Positions 4,701 to 11,726 of a stretch of 11,726 bases of DNA are shown here, piece after piece (positions within the stretch are counted from its first letter, which is position 1; the number at the start of each line of letters is the position of its first letter). The stretch lies in assembly GCA_022844585.1 (NCBI GenBank), contig JALHLM010000001.1, positions 1 through 11,726 of the forward strand. Reading direction: 5' to 3'. This stretch comes from Pirellulales bacterium (GTDB lineage: Bacteria > Planctomycetota > Planctomycetia > Pirellulales > JALHLM01). The position numbers were made by a program, and so were the translations under genes. Under the pieces are notes generated by a model. That model was not told the DNA's origin. It did not search any database and worked only from the letters and a program-made list of their open reading frames with translations.

Positions 4701-7630
4701 CCGAACTGGTCGTTTTCGCCCAACCCGTGTAAATAGATGTCGCCGTCGTAGGTCCTGCCTTGGACCATTCGCAGCGAAGCGTACGGGTTCGGCACGGTCA
4801 GGGTCGTCGTCGTGGTCCCGGTCGTGGCCACCTCCAATTGCCCGCGATCCACCACGATTTCGCCGTCGTACGAAAACTCGCCGGTCAATTTGCTGGTGGG
4901 CACGCCGAGTTTGTGTAGCGCCCCCGTGCCCGCTAACTGCCCGGACAGCGTTCCGGAATGCCACGTCAGGCCGCCATCGCCCAGTTGCAAGGTCTGCCCG
5001 GGCGCGACCTTCAGCCCAGCTTCGGCGCCGCGAAGATAGACGCCGCCAATGGTGGTCGGAGCGTTGACTTCGAGTTGGGTGTCGACCAGATCAAGAGATT
5101 CGTCATACGTTCCCGGCGCGTTGATGCGGACCTTACCGCCCGAACCAGGAAACTGTCCGGCCGTGGTCGGCGCGGAAAGCGGCAGTCGTCCGATTTGCGC
5201 ATTGACGTTAACCGTGCCCCAGCCGGAGATCAGGATCGGCTCATCGACCGCCGCATTGAGATTTAAAGTAGCTTTGTCGACGAAGGTGCCAAGGTCGGTG
5301 GAACCTAGTCCGTTGCCATGATTCACATCGACGTCGCCCGTTTGAGCGACGGTCAGTCCCGTATAGGTGTTGTCGCCATTGAGCGAACCACCATACATGG
5401 TTAGTCGACTCGATCCGCTGATGACGCCGTCGAACTCGCCGGAACGAAGTATGGCGGAGCCGCCTGGATCGCTGGCAATAGCGACATCGCCGATATGTCC
5501 CGGTCCAAAGATGTCCGCGACCTTGCCGTTGCCGGGCTGCAGTGTAATCGGACCCGTGGCGGCCACGGCAAGTTCAGAAATCAAAGTGCCGTTCTTCACG
5601 ATGATTGGGTTGACGACGGCGGCCTCCAACGTCAGCGAGCCGTCCGCGATCGTGACCACCTGCGTGGGATCGCCGAGCGCTTGCGGATGCCGCACCCACA
5701 CGATGCCGCCGCTGCCTTGCACCGTGGTCGGTCCGGTGTATGTGTTCGCGGATTCCAGCGCAACCTCGGCCGACAGCCGCAGTCCGCCGTCGTGGGCCAA
5801 CGGTGCGCCGCTCACGATGACGTTGGCGATGCTTAGTTCGCCTTCGCCGCTAGAGCCGCCCGTGAACGTCGCTCGTTGCTGCTCGCCGAACGTCGGAGAC
5901 GTCCCGCCGAGAGAATTGGTTCCAGCTCCCAGGGTGAGGGGCATGCCGAACGTGCCGGCATAGTCGAGCCGCACTTGCCCGCCGTTCATTCTGATGGGCG
6001 AAGTCGTTCCCTCGCTGCCCGACTTCAATGTCAGCATGCCGCCGTTGACTTCGAAGGGCTCGGCCACCGGAGCGTTGATTTCGACAAAGGAGCGATTTCC
6101 GTTGACTACGGTGCCCGCGCTCGTTGAGCCCAACGCCTGCGAATGGTTGACCTCCAGCAGTCCTCCGGTGACCGTAGTAACGCCCGAGTAAGTGTTGGCG
6201 GCCGCCAAGCGGAGGCCGGCAAGCTGCGTTCCATTGTCGGATTCGAGATTCAGGGCGTTCGCGGCGCCGTTCGTATCCCCTAGCGACGCATGCACCGTTA
6301 GCGTCCCGTTGCCGACGCCAAAGCGAAACGTGTTGTTCGCGGGAATGATTTGCAACCCAGCACCAAGGCCACTCGCTTCGCTCGAAGAGAAATTGTCGGC
6401 CGCAAGCTTCCAGTTGGCCCCGTTGGGCAACTGCGTGAAATCGAGCGTTTGCCCGCCCGCTGTGTAGTTGGCGACGTTGTGGATCAGCAACGTACCGCCC
6501 GTCGAGTCGGGATGGAGCAAAGCCGCAGGCGCGAAGTCGCCGCCCAGGGAGAGTCCGCCCCCGGCCACCGTCACGCTGTTGGGCGAAGCACTATGGAGCG
6601 TCGAGTCGTTGCCAGCGGGTTCGGCAACGGAAAGGATCGTATTGACGTTCACGGTAGTCAGCCCCGACCCGACAAGCGAACCGAGGGCGTCGATCGTCAG
6701 ACGCGTTGGCTCCGTTGGCTGCGGATCGACTGCCGATAATAGCACAGTGCCGCCGGCGTGGTGCAGCGGCGCCGCGACCCTCACGTTCGAAACGAGAATC
6801 TGTAGGTTCCCGGCGTGACCGAGTCCGGCGCCGCCAATCACCAGGTTCCTGCTGCCGCGAACCACGAAGTCGCCCGGCCCTTCGGAGCCGCCGAGAATCT
6901 GGAAGTCCCGGCCCGATTCATAGTGAGCGGAGTTGCCTGCTTCAAGCACGAGCTTGCCCGACAAGGCGCCACTGACGGGGCTTAAGCCCCCTTTTTTGAA
7001 GATCACGTCGCCAAGATGGTCCGCGCGAAGCGTGAGGCCGCCGCCGTCGAGGATTACGTCCGCCGCGGCCGAACCGTAGAACGACGCCGACCCGCTGTCG
7101 AGCAGCAGACTTCCCGTCCAGCCCGAGTAATCCCCCACAAACGTAATCTCTCCGAGGCCGTCCAACGTCAGGTTGGCGTTCGTGGGCGCAAAACCCTGCA
7201 TGAAGAAGACGCGGTGCGATTGCGTCGGCAAATCAAGATGCAGCGCATTGTCCGCTAATATCACCTGCGAATTGATCCGCACGGATCCGGACGACTCTAG
7301 GCCCATCTTCAACAGCGGCGCAACGCCAGGCGTGCTGGCGTCGAAAATCAACTTCCCGGGGCCGTTGATTTGTTCCAGCCGATAGCTGCTGGAAATCAAA
7401 CTGCCGAGCGTCACGTCGCTCGTCAGTTGGACCTGAAAGTCATTGGAGGAATTGGTGAACGGAAAAACCGCCGTGGCGCCGACGCCATTGGGCACGCCCG
7501 ACGACCAGTTGGCGGAGTTCGACCAACTGCCGCTCGCCGTGGAGATCCAGTCGCTCGCCATCGTCGAGGATGACCAGCCCAGCCAACCGCCGACGAAAAA
7601 CCACGCCGCCGCCAGGGTTCTCATCGTCAT
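1718..7630 (-). CDS. Giant PATR beta-strand-repeat surface protein with dockerin-like pair and PEP-CTERM tail
   Basis: This is a 1970-residue exported protein, probably a cell-surface or matrix beta-helix. Residues 1-25 form a signal peptide (Met-Thr-Met-Arg-Thr-Leu-Ala-Ala-Ala-Trp, ending near Met-Ala-Ser). An opening Gly-Ser-Trp-Ser-Asn-Ser-Ala-Asn-Trp module follows at 34-42. Autotransporter-associated beta-strand (PATR) repeats are seen at Asn-Thr/Ser-Tyr-Thr/Ser-Gly near residues 479, 629, 754, 1035 and 1306, with a variant near 1530 (Asn-Tyr-His-Gly). Each is followed by Val-Thr-Gly-Gly-x-Leu-like strands and often by Leu-Gly-Ser/Asp. Residues 1735-1868 are the closing domain (Gly-Ala-Ser-Val-Gly-Ala-Leu-Thr, then Tyr-Ala-Trp-Glu-Ile-Asp). 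Two dockerin-like repeats occupy 1875-1896 and 1906-1927. PEP is at 1935-1937, followed by a membrane segment to about 1955 and Arg-Arg at 1957-1958. There is no outer-membrane barrel, so despite the domain name it is not a classical autotransporter. PEP-CTERM tails are processed by exosortases. The ATG at 7630 has AGGAG seven bases upstream, which fits better than the ATG at 7624. The frame is unbroken and the ligand is unknown. Confidence 0.85.
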   Translation of the reverse strand: MTMRTLAAAWFFVGGWLGWSSSTMASDWISTASGSWSNSANWSSGVPNGVGATAVFPFTNSSNDFQVQLTSDVTLGSLISSSYRLEQINGPGKLIFDASTPGVAPLLKMGLESSGSVRINSQVILADNALHLDLPTQSHRVFFMQGFAPTNANLTLDGLGEITFVGDYSGWTGSLLLDSGSASFYGSAAADVILDGGGLTLRADHLGDVIFKKGGLSPVSGALSGKLVLEAGNSAHYESGRDFQILGGSEGPGDFVVRGSRNLVIGGAGLGHAGNLQILVSNVRVAAPLHHAGGTVLLSAVDPQPTEPTRLTIDALGSLVGSGLTTVNVNTILSVAEPAGNDSTLHSASPNSVTVAGGGLSLGGDFAPAALLHPDSTGGTLLIHNVANYTAGGQTLDFTQLPNGANWKLAADNFSSSEASGLGAGLQIIPANNTFRFGVGNGTLTVHASLGDTNGAANALNLESDNGTQLAGLRLAAANTYSGVTTVTGGLLEVNHSQALGSTSAGTVVNGNRSFVEINAPVAEPFEVNGGMLTLKSGSEGTTSPIRMNGGQVRLDYAGTFGMPLTLGAGTNSLGGTSPTFGEQQRATFTGGSSGEGELSIANVIVSGAPLAHDGGLRLSAEVALESANTYTGPTTVQGSGGIVWVRHPQALGDPTQVVTIADGSLTLEAAVVNPIIVKNGTLISELAVAATGPITLQPGNGKVADIFGPGHIGDVAIASDPGGSAILRSGEFDGVISGSSRLTMYGGSLNGDNTYTGLTVAQTGDVDVNHGNGLGSTDLGTFVDKATLNLNAAVDEPILISGWGTVNVNAQIGRLPLSAPTTAGQFPGSGGKVRINAPGTYDESLDLVDTQLEVNAPTTIGGVYLRGAEAGLKVAPGQTLQLGDGGLTWHSGTLSGQLAGTGALHKLGVPTSKLTGEFSYDGEIVVDRGQLEVATTGTTTTTLTVPNPYASLRMVQGRTYDGDIYLHGLGENDQFGKDLNVVENSQYQGPLVLNGSLNVAGKAAISGRQVAVMGPVQGDSLISYGQVDLHNANNTYTGATVIWDGAVTLRGAGRITNSSEIIVHRGSGFGVYNEQASDPSDRVNDAIPITMRGGSIGLRSPSGVLTSEAFGALEFAGSISSVGAEYFNAGNPAAMQFATLARQPGTAAEFHVRDNFQIALASPPDLDNGIIGAWAMTVDDLNYRRFATYGVDGIRPLNSYSTDIHTASATDNVLLSQTAWLSADATIHSLTGEGFGVRLDLDGHKLTVMSGGLLHVDVDNGELTAGDAPGAELIMGAGGNANIVDNAQGPVNVVFPYGGQVGGSNSYSGSTSVLSHELNVLTETALPEGTELRVDGGAVTFHYLAAAPKQLDELVLREGGILRSGFNGRAILAPTVAILEDGRIENVQLVGDGEIIKRGPGTVELGAADQIADFSGTVAVEEGALMVGERGLASVPITISGGVFFGPRTDTYEFTNSINLNGGALAVSDNEFRGTVTVTDDSVLLGMHAASSHFDQGGAIAGNLSGDGDLTVETGVDAPGLIRLGGNNQNYHGNVAINGGTLRIGQNSSLGTGDVTISPGGRLELENAVTTNPVTVRGGELFSRATPATLTGLVTVEERAFIGCGVSELDLVLSGGMRLLEDARVNKVGEGKLTIGGSIFVNGQNTIFAPRGQLEIDGVIVPETEGAVLDIITGNFDDAPLSMSLVVPEGTSIGIRQFGGPAVVRSAGAGRYLAGNGTIFNEISVSNAGELRPGASVGALTVAMQTTWGAGGVYAWEIDDALGQPGGDHGWDVLHVQDGLNILATEANPFVVRVESLALNGGAGLPEHFNPLDDYAWVIATATELTGFSLDALSVDDTSFREMWGADPLGEFALEQAGSDVVLAYVPPTSIPGDAWPFDGRVGINELNAVRNNFGTIGSRGMAGDLYPFDGRVDIRDLNLARNNFGARVSANTPEPATILTSVLCIALCTAMGVTRRFIRTGDPNGTDL

Positions 7631-7637
7631 GCCTCAA

Positions 7638-7642
7638 CTCCT
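7638..7642 (-). promoter_or_regulatory. Ribosome binding site of the surface protein
   Basis: AGGAG on the minus strand lies 7 bases before the ATG at 7630 and 13 before the in-frame ATG at 7624. The spacing favours the longer form, which begins Met-Thr-Met-Arg. Confidence 0.65.
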
Positions 7643-7703
7643 AATGCGGGATCCGGGAGCAGCAGCGCGTGGTTCCGGCACGCCCGCCCCCCGTTAGCGG
7701 AGC

Positions 7704-7732
7704 ATTCTAACCGGGAGAAAACTCACATGCAA
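7704..7732 (-). promoter_or_regulatory. Candidate sigma-70-type promoter for the surface protein
   Basis: On the minus strand a -35-like TTGCAT (7732-7727) and a -10-like TAGAAT (7709-7704) are separated by exactly 17 bases. The -10 matches the consensus at five of six positions, the -35 at only three of six. Transcription would start near 7697, giving a GC-rich leader of about 65 bases before the ATG at 7630. This is pattern matching only, and planctomycete promoters can differ from the consensus. Confidence 0.4.
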
Positions 7733-8080
7733 TCATTTCCGATGCACGTCGAATTGAGGAGGCGCTTGCTCGCCGCGCGTGGCAATAGATACCGTCGCAC
7801 TTCGCGACCTCACGACTGCCTGCCTTCAGCAATCGCCCGACAAAAGTCGACCATCGTGCACCACTCTCCCGACCGCTTTTGCGCGTTCCGCTTCTCTTTC
7901 CCTTACTGCGCTAACAAATTCCCGGAACTTCCCGCAAACCATTGCGAACAATCTGACGATCGCAAACGGGCTCGGAATCACTAAGGCAATACAGAGTCAA
8001 CGGTTGTGACTTGTGGACGGCTGAGAACATTTCGGATCGCAAGTGCACGGGAAGGCGTGCATGCGCGCGGATTCTGCGGC
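7733..8080. other. Intergenic stretch with no recognisable gene
   Basis: This is the centre of the region between two divergent genes. Short open frames cross it on both strands, but they are rich in Arg, Ser and His, lack ribosome sites and resemble no family I know. I see no tRNA, riboswitch or clear terminator. It is likely to hold upstream control sequence for both genes. Confidence 0.5.
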
Positions 8081-8086
8081 TATGAT
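8081..8086 (+). promoter_or_regulatory. Candidate -10 element of the M48 gene
   Basis: TATGAT matches the -10 consensus at five of six positions, but no good -35 lies 16-18 bases upstream. If it is used, transcription would start near 8093. That is after the upstream in-frame ATG (8090) and about 30 bases before the ATG at 8123, so it would agree with the start chosen for the protease. Confidence 0.25.
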
Positions 8087-8113
8087 TAAATGGTTTGCGG
8101 GTGTCCATCGTGC

Positions 8114-8118
8114 GGAGG
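8114..8118 (+). promoter_or_regulatory. Ribosome binding site that decides the M48 start
   Basis: GGAGG lies four bases before the ATG at 8123, somewhat close but strong. The in-frame ATG at 8090 has no purine-rich site. Starting at 8123 also puts Met-Arg-Ile-Gly-Leu-Leu-Leu-Ile at the front, a normal signal peptide. The longer form would begin with a Cys-rich eleven-residue prefix. Confidence 0.6.
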
Positions 8119-8122
8119 CGTT

Positions 8123-10669
8123 ATGCGAATCGGTCTCCTATTGATCTGCGTTGTCACTTGGTCGACGTTGAGCGGCGCCCCACTTCGCGCTCAGGACCGC
8201 TTTAGTCCGATAGCTCCCAGCGAGGAAGAACTCGCCGGAATGCTGGAGTCGGAACCTCTTGGTGAAACGACCTGGCCGAACTGGCGGCAGAGATATTTGG
8301 ATTGGCACAACGAACGGACGAAACGATCACGCCAATTCTCGGACAAACTGGCCGAGGCCATCCATCGACAATGGCGTGATGGCGAACTACCGGCGTACCT
8401 GGCGAATGATGCCATCGCATGGCATCTTTGCGCTCGCGGAACGCTCGACGCGACCGACGGCCCCGACATCGATTTGTCGTCGGCCGAAATGATGTCTCGC
8501 CGCGCAATCGAGCTGAACCCGACATTCGGCGGCGCCCACGAGGGACTGGCAGGCACGTTGATTCAGCGCGCCATGCGTGAAAACGATCGGCGCGACGAAT
8601 TGCTGTCCGCGGCGGAGCTGTCGATTGCCAAGGCCCATGAGCTTGATCCGGAGGCGCGTGTTGCCTATCTGAATGGCTGTGCGGTGTTCGCGCGCGAACG
8701 ATTCGCGGATTCCGAGACGCTGTTGCGCCAGGCGATGGCCGACTATCCGGAGAGCGAGTCGGTTGCCGTGACCTGCGCTCAGGCGATACTCCGACAGGAT
8801 GCACATACGCCTACGTGGTCCGAAGCCATTGCTGCTTTCCAGGTGCAGTTTCCCGACGATGCGGACTTGATGGCCGTGCATGCGATGGCCTTGGCCCGCG
8901 AAAACAAGTTCTCGGCGGCGGCCGAGGAACTGCGTCTTGCCCGCACGCGGAAACCGGAAATCGATCGTTACGTCACTCCGGATATGGTGACGCAAATCGA
9001 ATCGATGGCCAAGATGATGACACCGGACTACGCGCAAGGGTTGGCGGACTACGATGCCAAACGCTTCACAGAGGCGCGGCGCCGATTTCGCGCCGCATTG
9101 GATGATCAGCCAGAGAATGTCGTTTTCGCACGTTCGCTGGGACATGCGCTGTTGGCTCAATCGGTCTCTGGACCGCAAGTGCAAAGCGACCGTGAAATTG
9201 GCGACCTGGCGAAGCGGTTTCCCGAAGATGGCGAGTTGCAAGCCCTCGCTGGAGTGAGTCTGGCGAATCGGCAGCGCCATCGTGAAGCGGTGGCGGCGTT
9301 TGATCGAGCCAAACGACTTGGCTTTGATCCCGCGACATTGATCGGCCAAGAGGATGTCGATCTGATCGTCAAATTGGGGCAACCCGGGTTTATCGACCGC
9401 GCGCTGAGCGGAGTCGCCTGGTTTGTGGGAGTTTACGCTTGCCTCATGACCGGAATGGTCGCGGGCGGGTTGCTGCTATCCAAGTTCAATCGCGAAGCGC
9501 CGAAAGTGTCGCTGGCCGTGGCGGACGGCAAAGTCGCCGCCAGTACCAGCGAATCGTGGTCGGCGCGAATCTATATGCTGGCGTTGATACTGGGACTGAT
9601 CATGTTCTATGTCGCCATTCCCTTCGTCGTAGTCGGTGCCGTGGGGCTGACCTTGGCCTTGCTCTATGGAGTGTTAATGCTGCCGCGGATTCCGATCCAA
9701 CTGCTTGTGTTCGTAGGACTTGCCGGATTCGCCGTATGTTGGGGAATTCTGAAGTCCGTTTTCGCGCGGCGCTCCGATGGCGCATTCGGAATTCGCAAGA
9801 CGGCCGCGGACTTACCGCGCCTGCACGCCGCGATCCACGAGGTAGCGAGAACCGTTGGCACCAATCCGACGGACGAAGTCTACTTAGCGCCTGGATCCGA
9901 GATTGGCGTGCATCAGGAAGGACGGGGACCGTTTGGCGCATTTGGCGTAAAGCGACGGGTGTTGACCCTCGGCTTGTCGAGCCTGCAGCTCTTGACGGTG
10001 AGCGAACTGAAAGCAATCTTGGCGCACGAGTATGCACATTTTAGCCATTCAGACACGGCGCATAGTCGTGTCATTCACCAGGTGACAATCTCCATCGAGG
10101 ATGCCCTGCGCTATATGGGCTCGCAACTCGGCCGTTGGAACTACGCAAACCCATTCTATTGGTTCTTCTACGGTTACTATCGCGCTTACAATATGCTGGC
10201 CGCTGGGTTCTCGCGCACGCGCGAGTATCTGGCGGATCGCATGGCGGTGGCTCACTATGGCAAGACCGCGTTTATCAGCGGACTCACCAAAGTTGCCACG
10301 GACGGGCAACTCTTCGAGGCGACCGCCCACAACAACATTCGCCACTTGTTGACGCAAGGAAAGGTCTTTGAGAATGTCTACGACGCGTTTCGTGACTACC
10401 GCGACAATGGATTGCCGGCGGAGGAACGGGAGAACCTTCAACGGCAGTTGATCGAAGAGCGCCCGACGCAATTTGCCACCCACCCGACGTTCTCACAGCG
10501 GGCGGCCGCCATCGCGGATTTCCCGGACTGGGAACCGACGGAAACCGATTCCGCTTTAACGCTTGTGGACGACGTCGAAGGACTCGAACGTGCGATGACC
10601 GAGTACCTCACCAGCTATCATAGTATTATCTTCGAGCTCCTTGCGAGTCAGCAGAGTCCGAGCGCCTGA
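8123..10669 (+). CDS. Membrane-bound M48-family zinc metalloprotease with N-terminal TPR domain
   Basis: This 848-residue protein probably degrades or processes envelope proteins. In order it shows: a signal peptide at about 1-24 (hydrophobic Leu-Leu-Leu-Ile-Cys-Val-Val, then Leu-Arg-Ala); a helical domain at about 115-405 with roughly five TPR-like repeats (for example Ala-Ile-Glu-Leu-Asn-Pro near 129 and Phe-Arg-Ala-Ala-Leu-Asp-Asp-Gln-Pro near 322); and a membrane helix at about 431-452. A hydrophobic block at about 482-543, enough for two or three more helices, ends in Lys-Ser-Val-Phe-Ala-Arg-Arg. The M48 domain follows. HEYAH at 635-639 (nucleotides 10025-10039) gives two zinc ligands and the catalytic Glu. 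Glu701 in Arg-Glu-Tyr-Leu-Ala-Asp-Arg is the likely third ligand, and Thr-His-Pro-Thr-Phe-Ser-Gln-Arg near 786 is the usual C-terminal M48 segment. All key residues are present, so it should be active. HtpX has helices plus peptidase, and BepA has peptidase before TPR; here TPR comes first. Substrates are unknown. The gene stands alone, divergent from the surface-protein gene. Confidence 0.85.
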   Translation: MRIGLLLICVVTWSTLSGAPLRAQDRFSPIAPSEEELAGMLESEPLGETTWPNWRQRYLDWHNERTKRSRQFSDKLAEAIHRQWRDGELPAYLANDAIAWHLCARGTLDATDGPDIDLSSAEMMSRRAIELNPTFGGAHEGLAGTLIQRAMRENDRRDELLSAAELSIAKAHELDPEARVAYLNGCAVFARERFADSETLLRQAMADYPESESVAVTCAQAILRQDAHTPTWSEAIAAFQVQFPDDADLMAVHAMALARENKFSAAAEELRLARTRKPEIDRYVTPDMVTQIESMAKMMTPDYAQGLADYDAKRFTEARRRFRAALDDQPENVVFARSLGHALLAQSVSGPQVQSDREIGDLAKRFPEDGELQALAGVSLANRQRHREAVAAFDRAKRLGFDPATLIGQEDVDLIVKLGQPGFIDRALSGVAWFVGVYACLMTGMVAGGLLLSKFNREAPKVSLAVADGKVAASTSESWSARIYMLALILGLIMFYVAIPFVVVGAVGLTLALLYGVLMLPRIPIQLLVFVGLAGFAVCWGILKSVFARRSDGAFGIRKTAADLPRLHAAIHEVARTVGTNPTDEVYLAPGSEIGVHQEGRGPFGAFGVKRRVLTLGLSSLQLLTVSELKAILAHEYAHFSHSDTAHSRVIHQVTISIEDALRYMGSQLGRWNYANPFYWFFYGYYRAYNMLAAGFSRTREYLADRMAVAHYGKTAFISGLTKVATDGQLFEATAHNNIRHLLTQGKVFENVYDAFRDYRDNGLPAEERENLQRQLIEERPTQFATHPTFSQRAAAIADFPDWEPTETDSALTLVDDVEGLERAMTEYLTSYHSIIFELLASQQSPSA

Positions 10670-10693
10670 TTTGGTCGCCGTCCGCCGGTACTT

Positions 10694-10732
10694 CGTTCCC
10701 TCGTGTCATGACAAGGAACGGCTGATTCCTTG
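10694..10732. other. Overlapping inverted repeats between convergent genes
   Basis: Two structures compete here. One pairs CGTTCC (10694-10699) with GGAACG (10715-10720) around a perfect palindrome TGTCATGACA (10704-10713). The other pairs CAAGGAA (10712-10718) with TTCCTTG (10726-10732) around a seven-base loop. Both sit 25-63 bases after the M48 stop and 84 or more from the stop of the convergent propeller gene. They could end transcription from either side, but neither has a T tract, so this stays tentative. Confidence 0.35.
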
Positions 10733-10816
10733 CGCTGAATCGCGCGTGTGGCTATGGAGCCGGGTTTTGTGTGAGAAGGAAGACAGGCTTGGTCAACAAC
10801 CTGGCGGACAACGAGT

Positions 10817-11726
10817 TTACTTCAGCGGTTGCCCGGCGAGAGGCTGTCCGTTCGTCGTTAGAATCTGAATCTCATGTGCTCGGTGCGGGCCGGTGTAGGA
10901 CCAGACGAGTTGCTTGTCGCGCGTCACTTCAAACACTTTGATCGGCCCGTTGGCCGCATAGCTGGCAATCACCGTGTTGCCGTTCGGCAACCGCTGCGCG
11001 CCACAAGGGTCGGCAAAGGGGCGATGATGCGGCAGGTCATCGTTGTCGACTCTCCACACGACGTGTCCGTCTTGGTCCAATTCGACAACCTTGTTTCCGT
11101 GAGTGAGCGTCACCAAGGTGCGCCCTGCTTCCAAACGAATGGCGGTGAAGGGCCAATTCTCGGCCGGGCGACCTCCCAACTCCTCAAGATCGGTGGCCCA
11201 CTCTCGGAGCATTTCGCCGCGGGATGAATATTCCTTCAACTTGAAGGCGAGAAGATGGGGCGCTAGGTAGTGTCCGTTCGACAGTTTGCGCGCCATGCGG
11301 GTTTGCATATGGGCATTGTCCGTCTCCGGATCAAGCTTGATCTCGAGTTCCACGGCGCCGTTCGCGGAAACCTCCAGCAATCGCGGTCGTGCGCCCAATT
11401 CAGCGATCAGCGTACGTCCATTTTCTAGTCGCTGTACGGCGCCCAGTTCCTGATTCTCAACGGAACACTGGTAGTGAAACACAACTTCGCCGTCGCGCGT
11501 CAGCTCCTTGGCCTCGTCCGACCAGGCGATCAATGCGTTGCCGTTCGGTAGAATAAATCCGTCACGCGCCGCGGGCTTTCCTGCATCCCATTCTTCGTCT
11601 CCTGCTTCATTGATGATTCCCGTGAACGTTGGACCCGCGATGAAGAAGGAGTGTCGAACCGGCTCATCCGCGACCGTCGTCAAGACGCTCGAGAAAAACA
11701 GCAAAAAGCTCCACAGCGCTCTCGAC
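10817..11726 (-). CDS. Secreted six-bladed beta-propeller protein, arylsulfotransferase/NHL-like (5' end beyond window)
   Basis: The open frame continues through the right edge, so the true start lies outside. In-frame codons from 11725 read Ser-Arg-Ala-Leu-Trp-Ser-Phe-Leu-Leu-Phe-Phe and then Ser-Ser-Val-Leu-Thr-Thr-Val-Ala-Asp-Glu. This is a signal peptide with likely cleavage after Val-Ala. A TTG at 11704 is inside it and is not a credible start. Counting from that TTG, the blade motif Leu-Pro-Asn-Gly-Asn-x-Leu-Ile-Ala or a variant recurs at residues 52, 93, 141, 191 and 239. A closing form (Ile-Leu-Thr-Thr-Asn-Gly) is near 281, giving about six blades spaced 41-50 residues. Blade ends resemble Val-Val-Glu-Leu-Asp-Gln-Asp-Gly-His-Val-Val-Trp. 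Such propellers occur in arylsulfotransferases and NHL-like binding proteins. No catalytic site can be assigned, so a carbohydrate- or ligand-binding role is equally possible. TAA is at 10819-10817, and the gene converges on the M48 gene. Confidence 0.65.
   Translation of the reverse strand, partial: SRALWSFLLFFSSVLTTVADEPVRHSFFIAGPTFTGIINEAGDEEWDAGKPAARDGFILPNGNALIAWSDEAKELTRDGEVVFHYQCSVENQELGAVQRLENGRTLIAELGARPRLLEVSANGAVELEIKLDPETDNAHMQTRMARKLSNGHYLAPHLLAFKLKEYSSRGEMLREWATDLEELGGRPAENWPFTAIRLEAGRTLVTLTHGNKVVELDQDGHVVWRVDNDDLPHHRPFADPCGAQRLPNGNTVIASYAANGPIKVFEVTRDKQLVWSYTGPHRAHEIQILTTNGQPLAGQPLK

Noticed and set aside
2556..6818. Many plus-strand open frames of 60-200 residues
   Set aside because: All lie antisense to the intact 1970-residue gene. 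Their compositions (Ser/Pro/Arg rich) mirror the repeat codons on the other strand.
7727..8009. Small plus-strand genes in the divergent intergenic region
   Set aside because: No ribosome sites, overlapping frames with no hydrophobic or domain pattern, and no recognisable homologue.
8387..9382. 331-residue minus-strand open frame
   Set aside because: Antisense to the TPR part of the M48 gene, His/Arg-rich, with no family resemblance. It is a shadow caused by codon bias.
1..11726. CRISPR array, toxin-antitoxin pair or new defence island
   Set aside because: No regularly spaced direct repeats and no paired small genes are visible. The only defence-related relic is the truncated ArdC-like antirestriction gene.

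Overview
The window looks like chromosomal DNA from a planctomycete, probably of the Pirellulales type. This is inferred from protein architecture, not from a search. The signs are a giant PATR beta-strand-repeat surface protein with a dockerin-like pair and a PEP-CTERM tail, a signal-peptide/TPR/transmembrane/M48 peptidase, and a secreted beta-propeller protein. The DNA is moderately GC-rich and genes lie on both strands.

Layout. Positions 1 to about 641 hold one end of an IS3-family insertion sequence on the minus strand. It has orfA with two apparent lesions, the start of orfB (cut by the window edge) and the usual A7 slippery site between them. The IS abuts an ArdC-like antirestriction metallopeptidase gene whose 5' part is missing (about 645-1289, plus strand). 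Positions 1290-1717 have no intact gene. They hold a strong hairpin, a tandem heptamer, a possible small-protein remnant on the minus strand and, at 1610-1630, an exact tRNA 3' end (T-loop to discriminator base) with no tRNA body. Such a fragment is the usual scar at the distal end of an element integrated into a tRNA gene. Its orientation puts the element to the left, where the ArdC and IS remnants lie, and the host backbone to the right. I read 1610-1630 as the probable border between accessory and core DNA.

Right of that border are three apparently intact host genes. A 1970-residue cell-surface protein (1718-7630, minus) is divergent from an 848-residue membrane metalloprotease (8123-10669, plus) across a roughly 490-base intergenic region. 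A secreted six-bladed beta-propeller protein (10817 to beyond the window, minus) converges on the protease gene, with palindromic sequence between the two stop codons.

The three core genes share envelope localisation (signal peptides, surface anchoring, membrane protease), but they are not an operon and nothing shows that they act together. I found no CRISPR array, rRNA, complete tRNA or convincing new defence system. The most informative signals are the decayed IS/ArdC/tRNA-scar end of an integrated element, and the unusual order of domains in the M48 protease.
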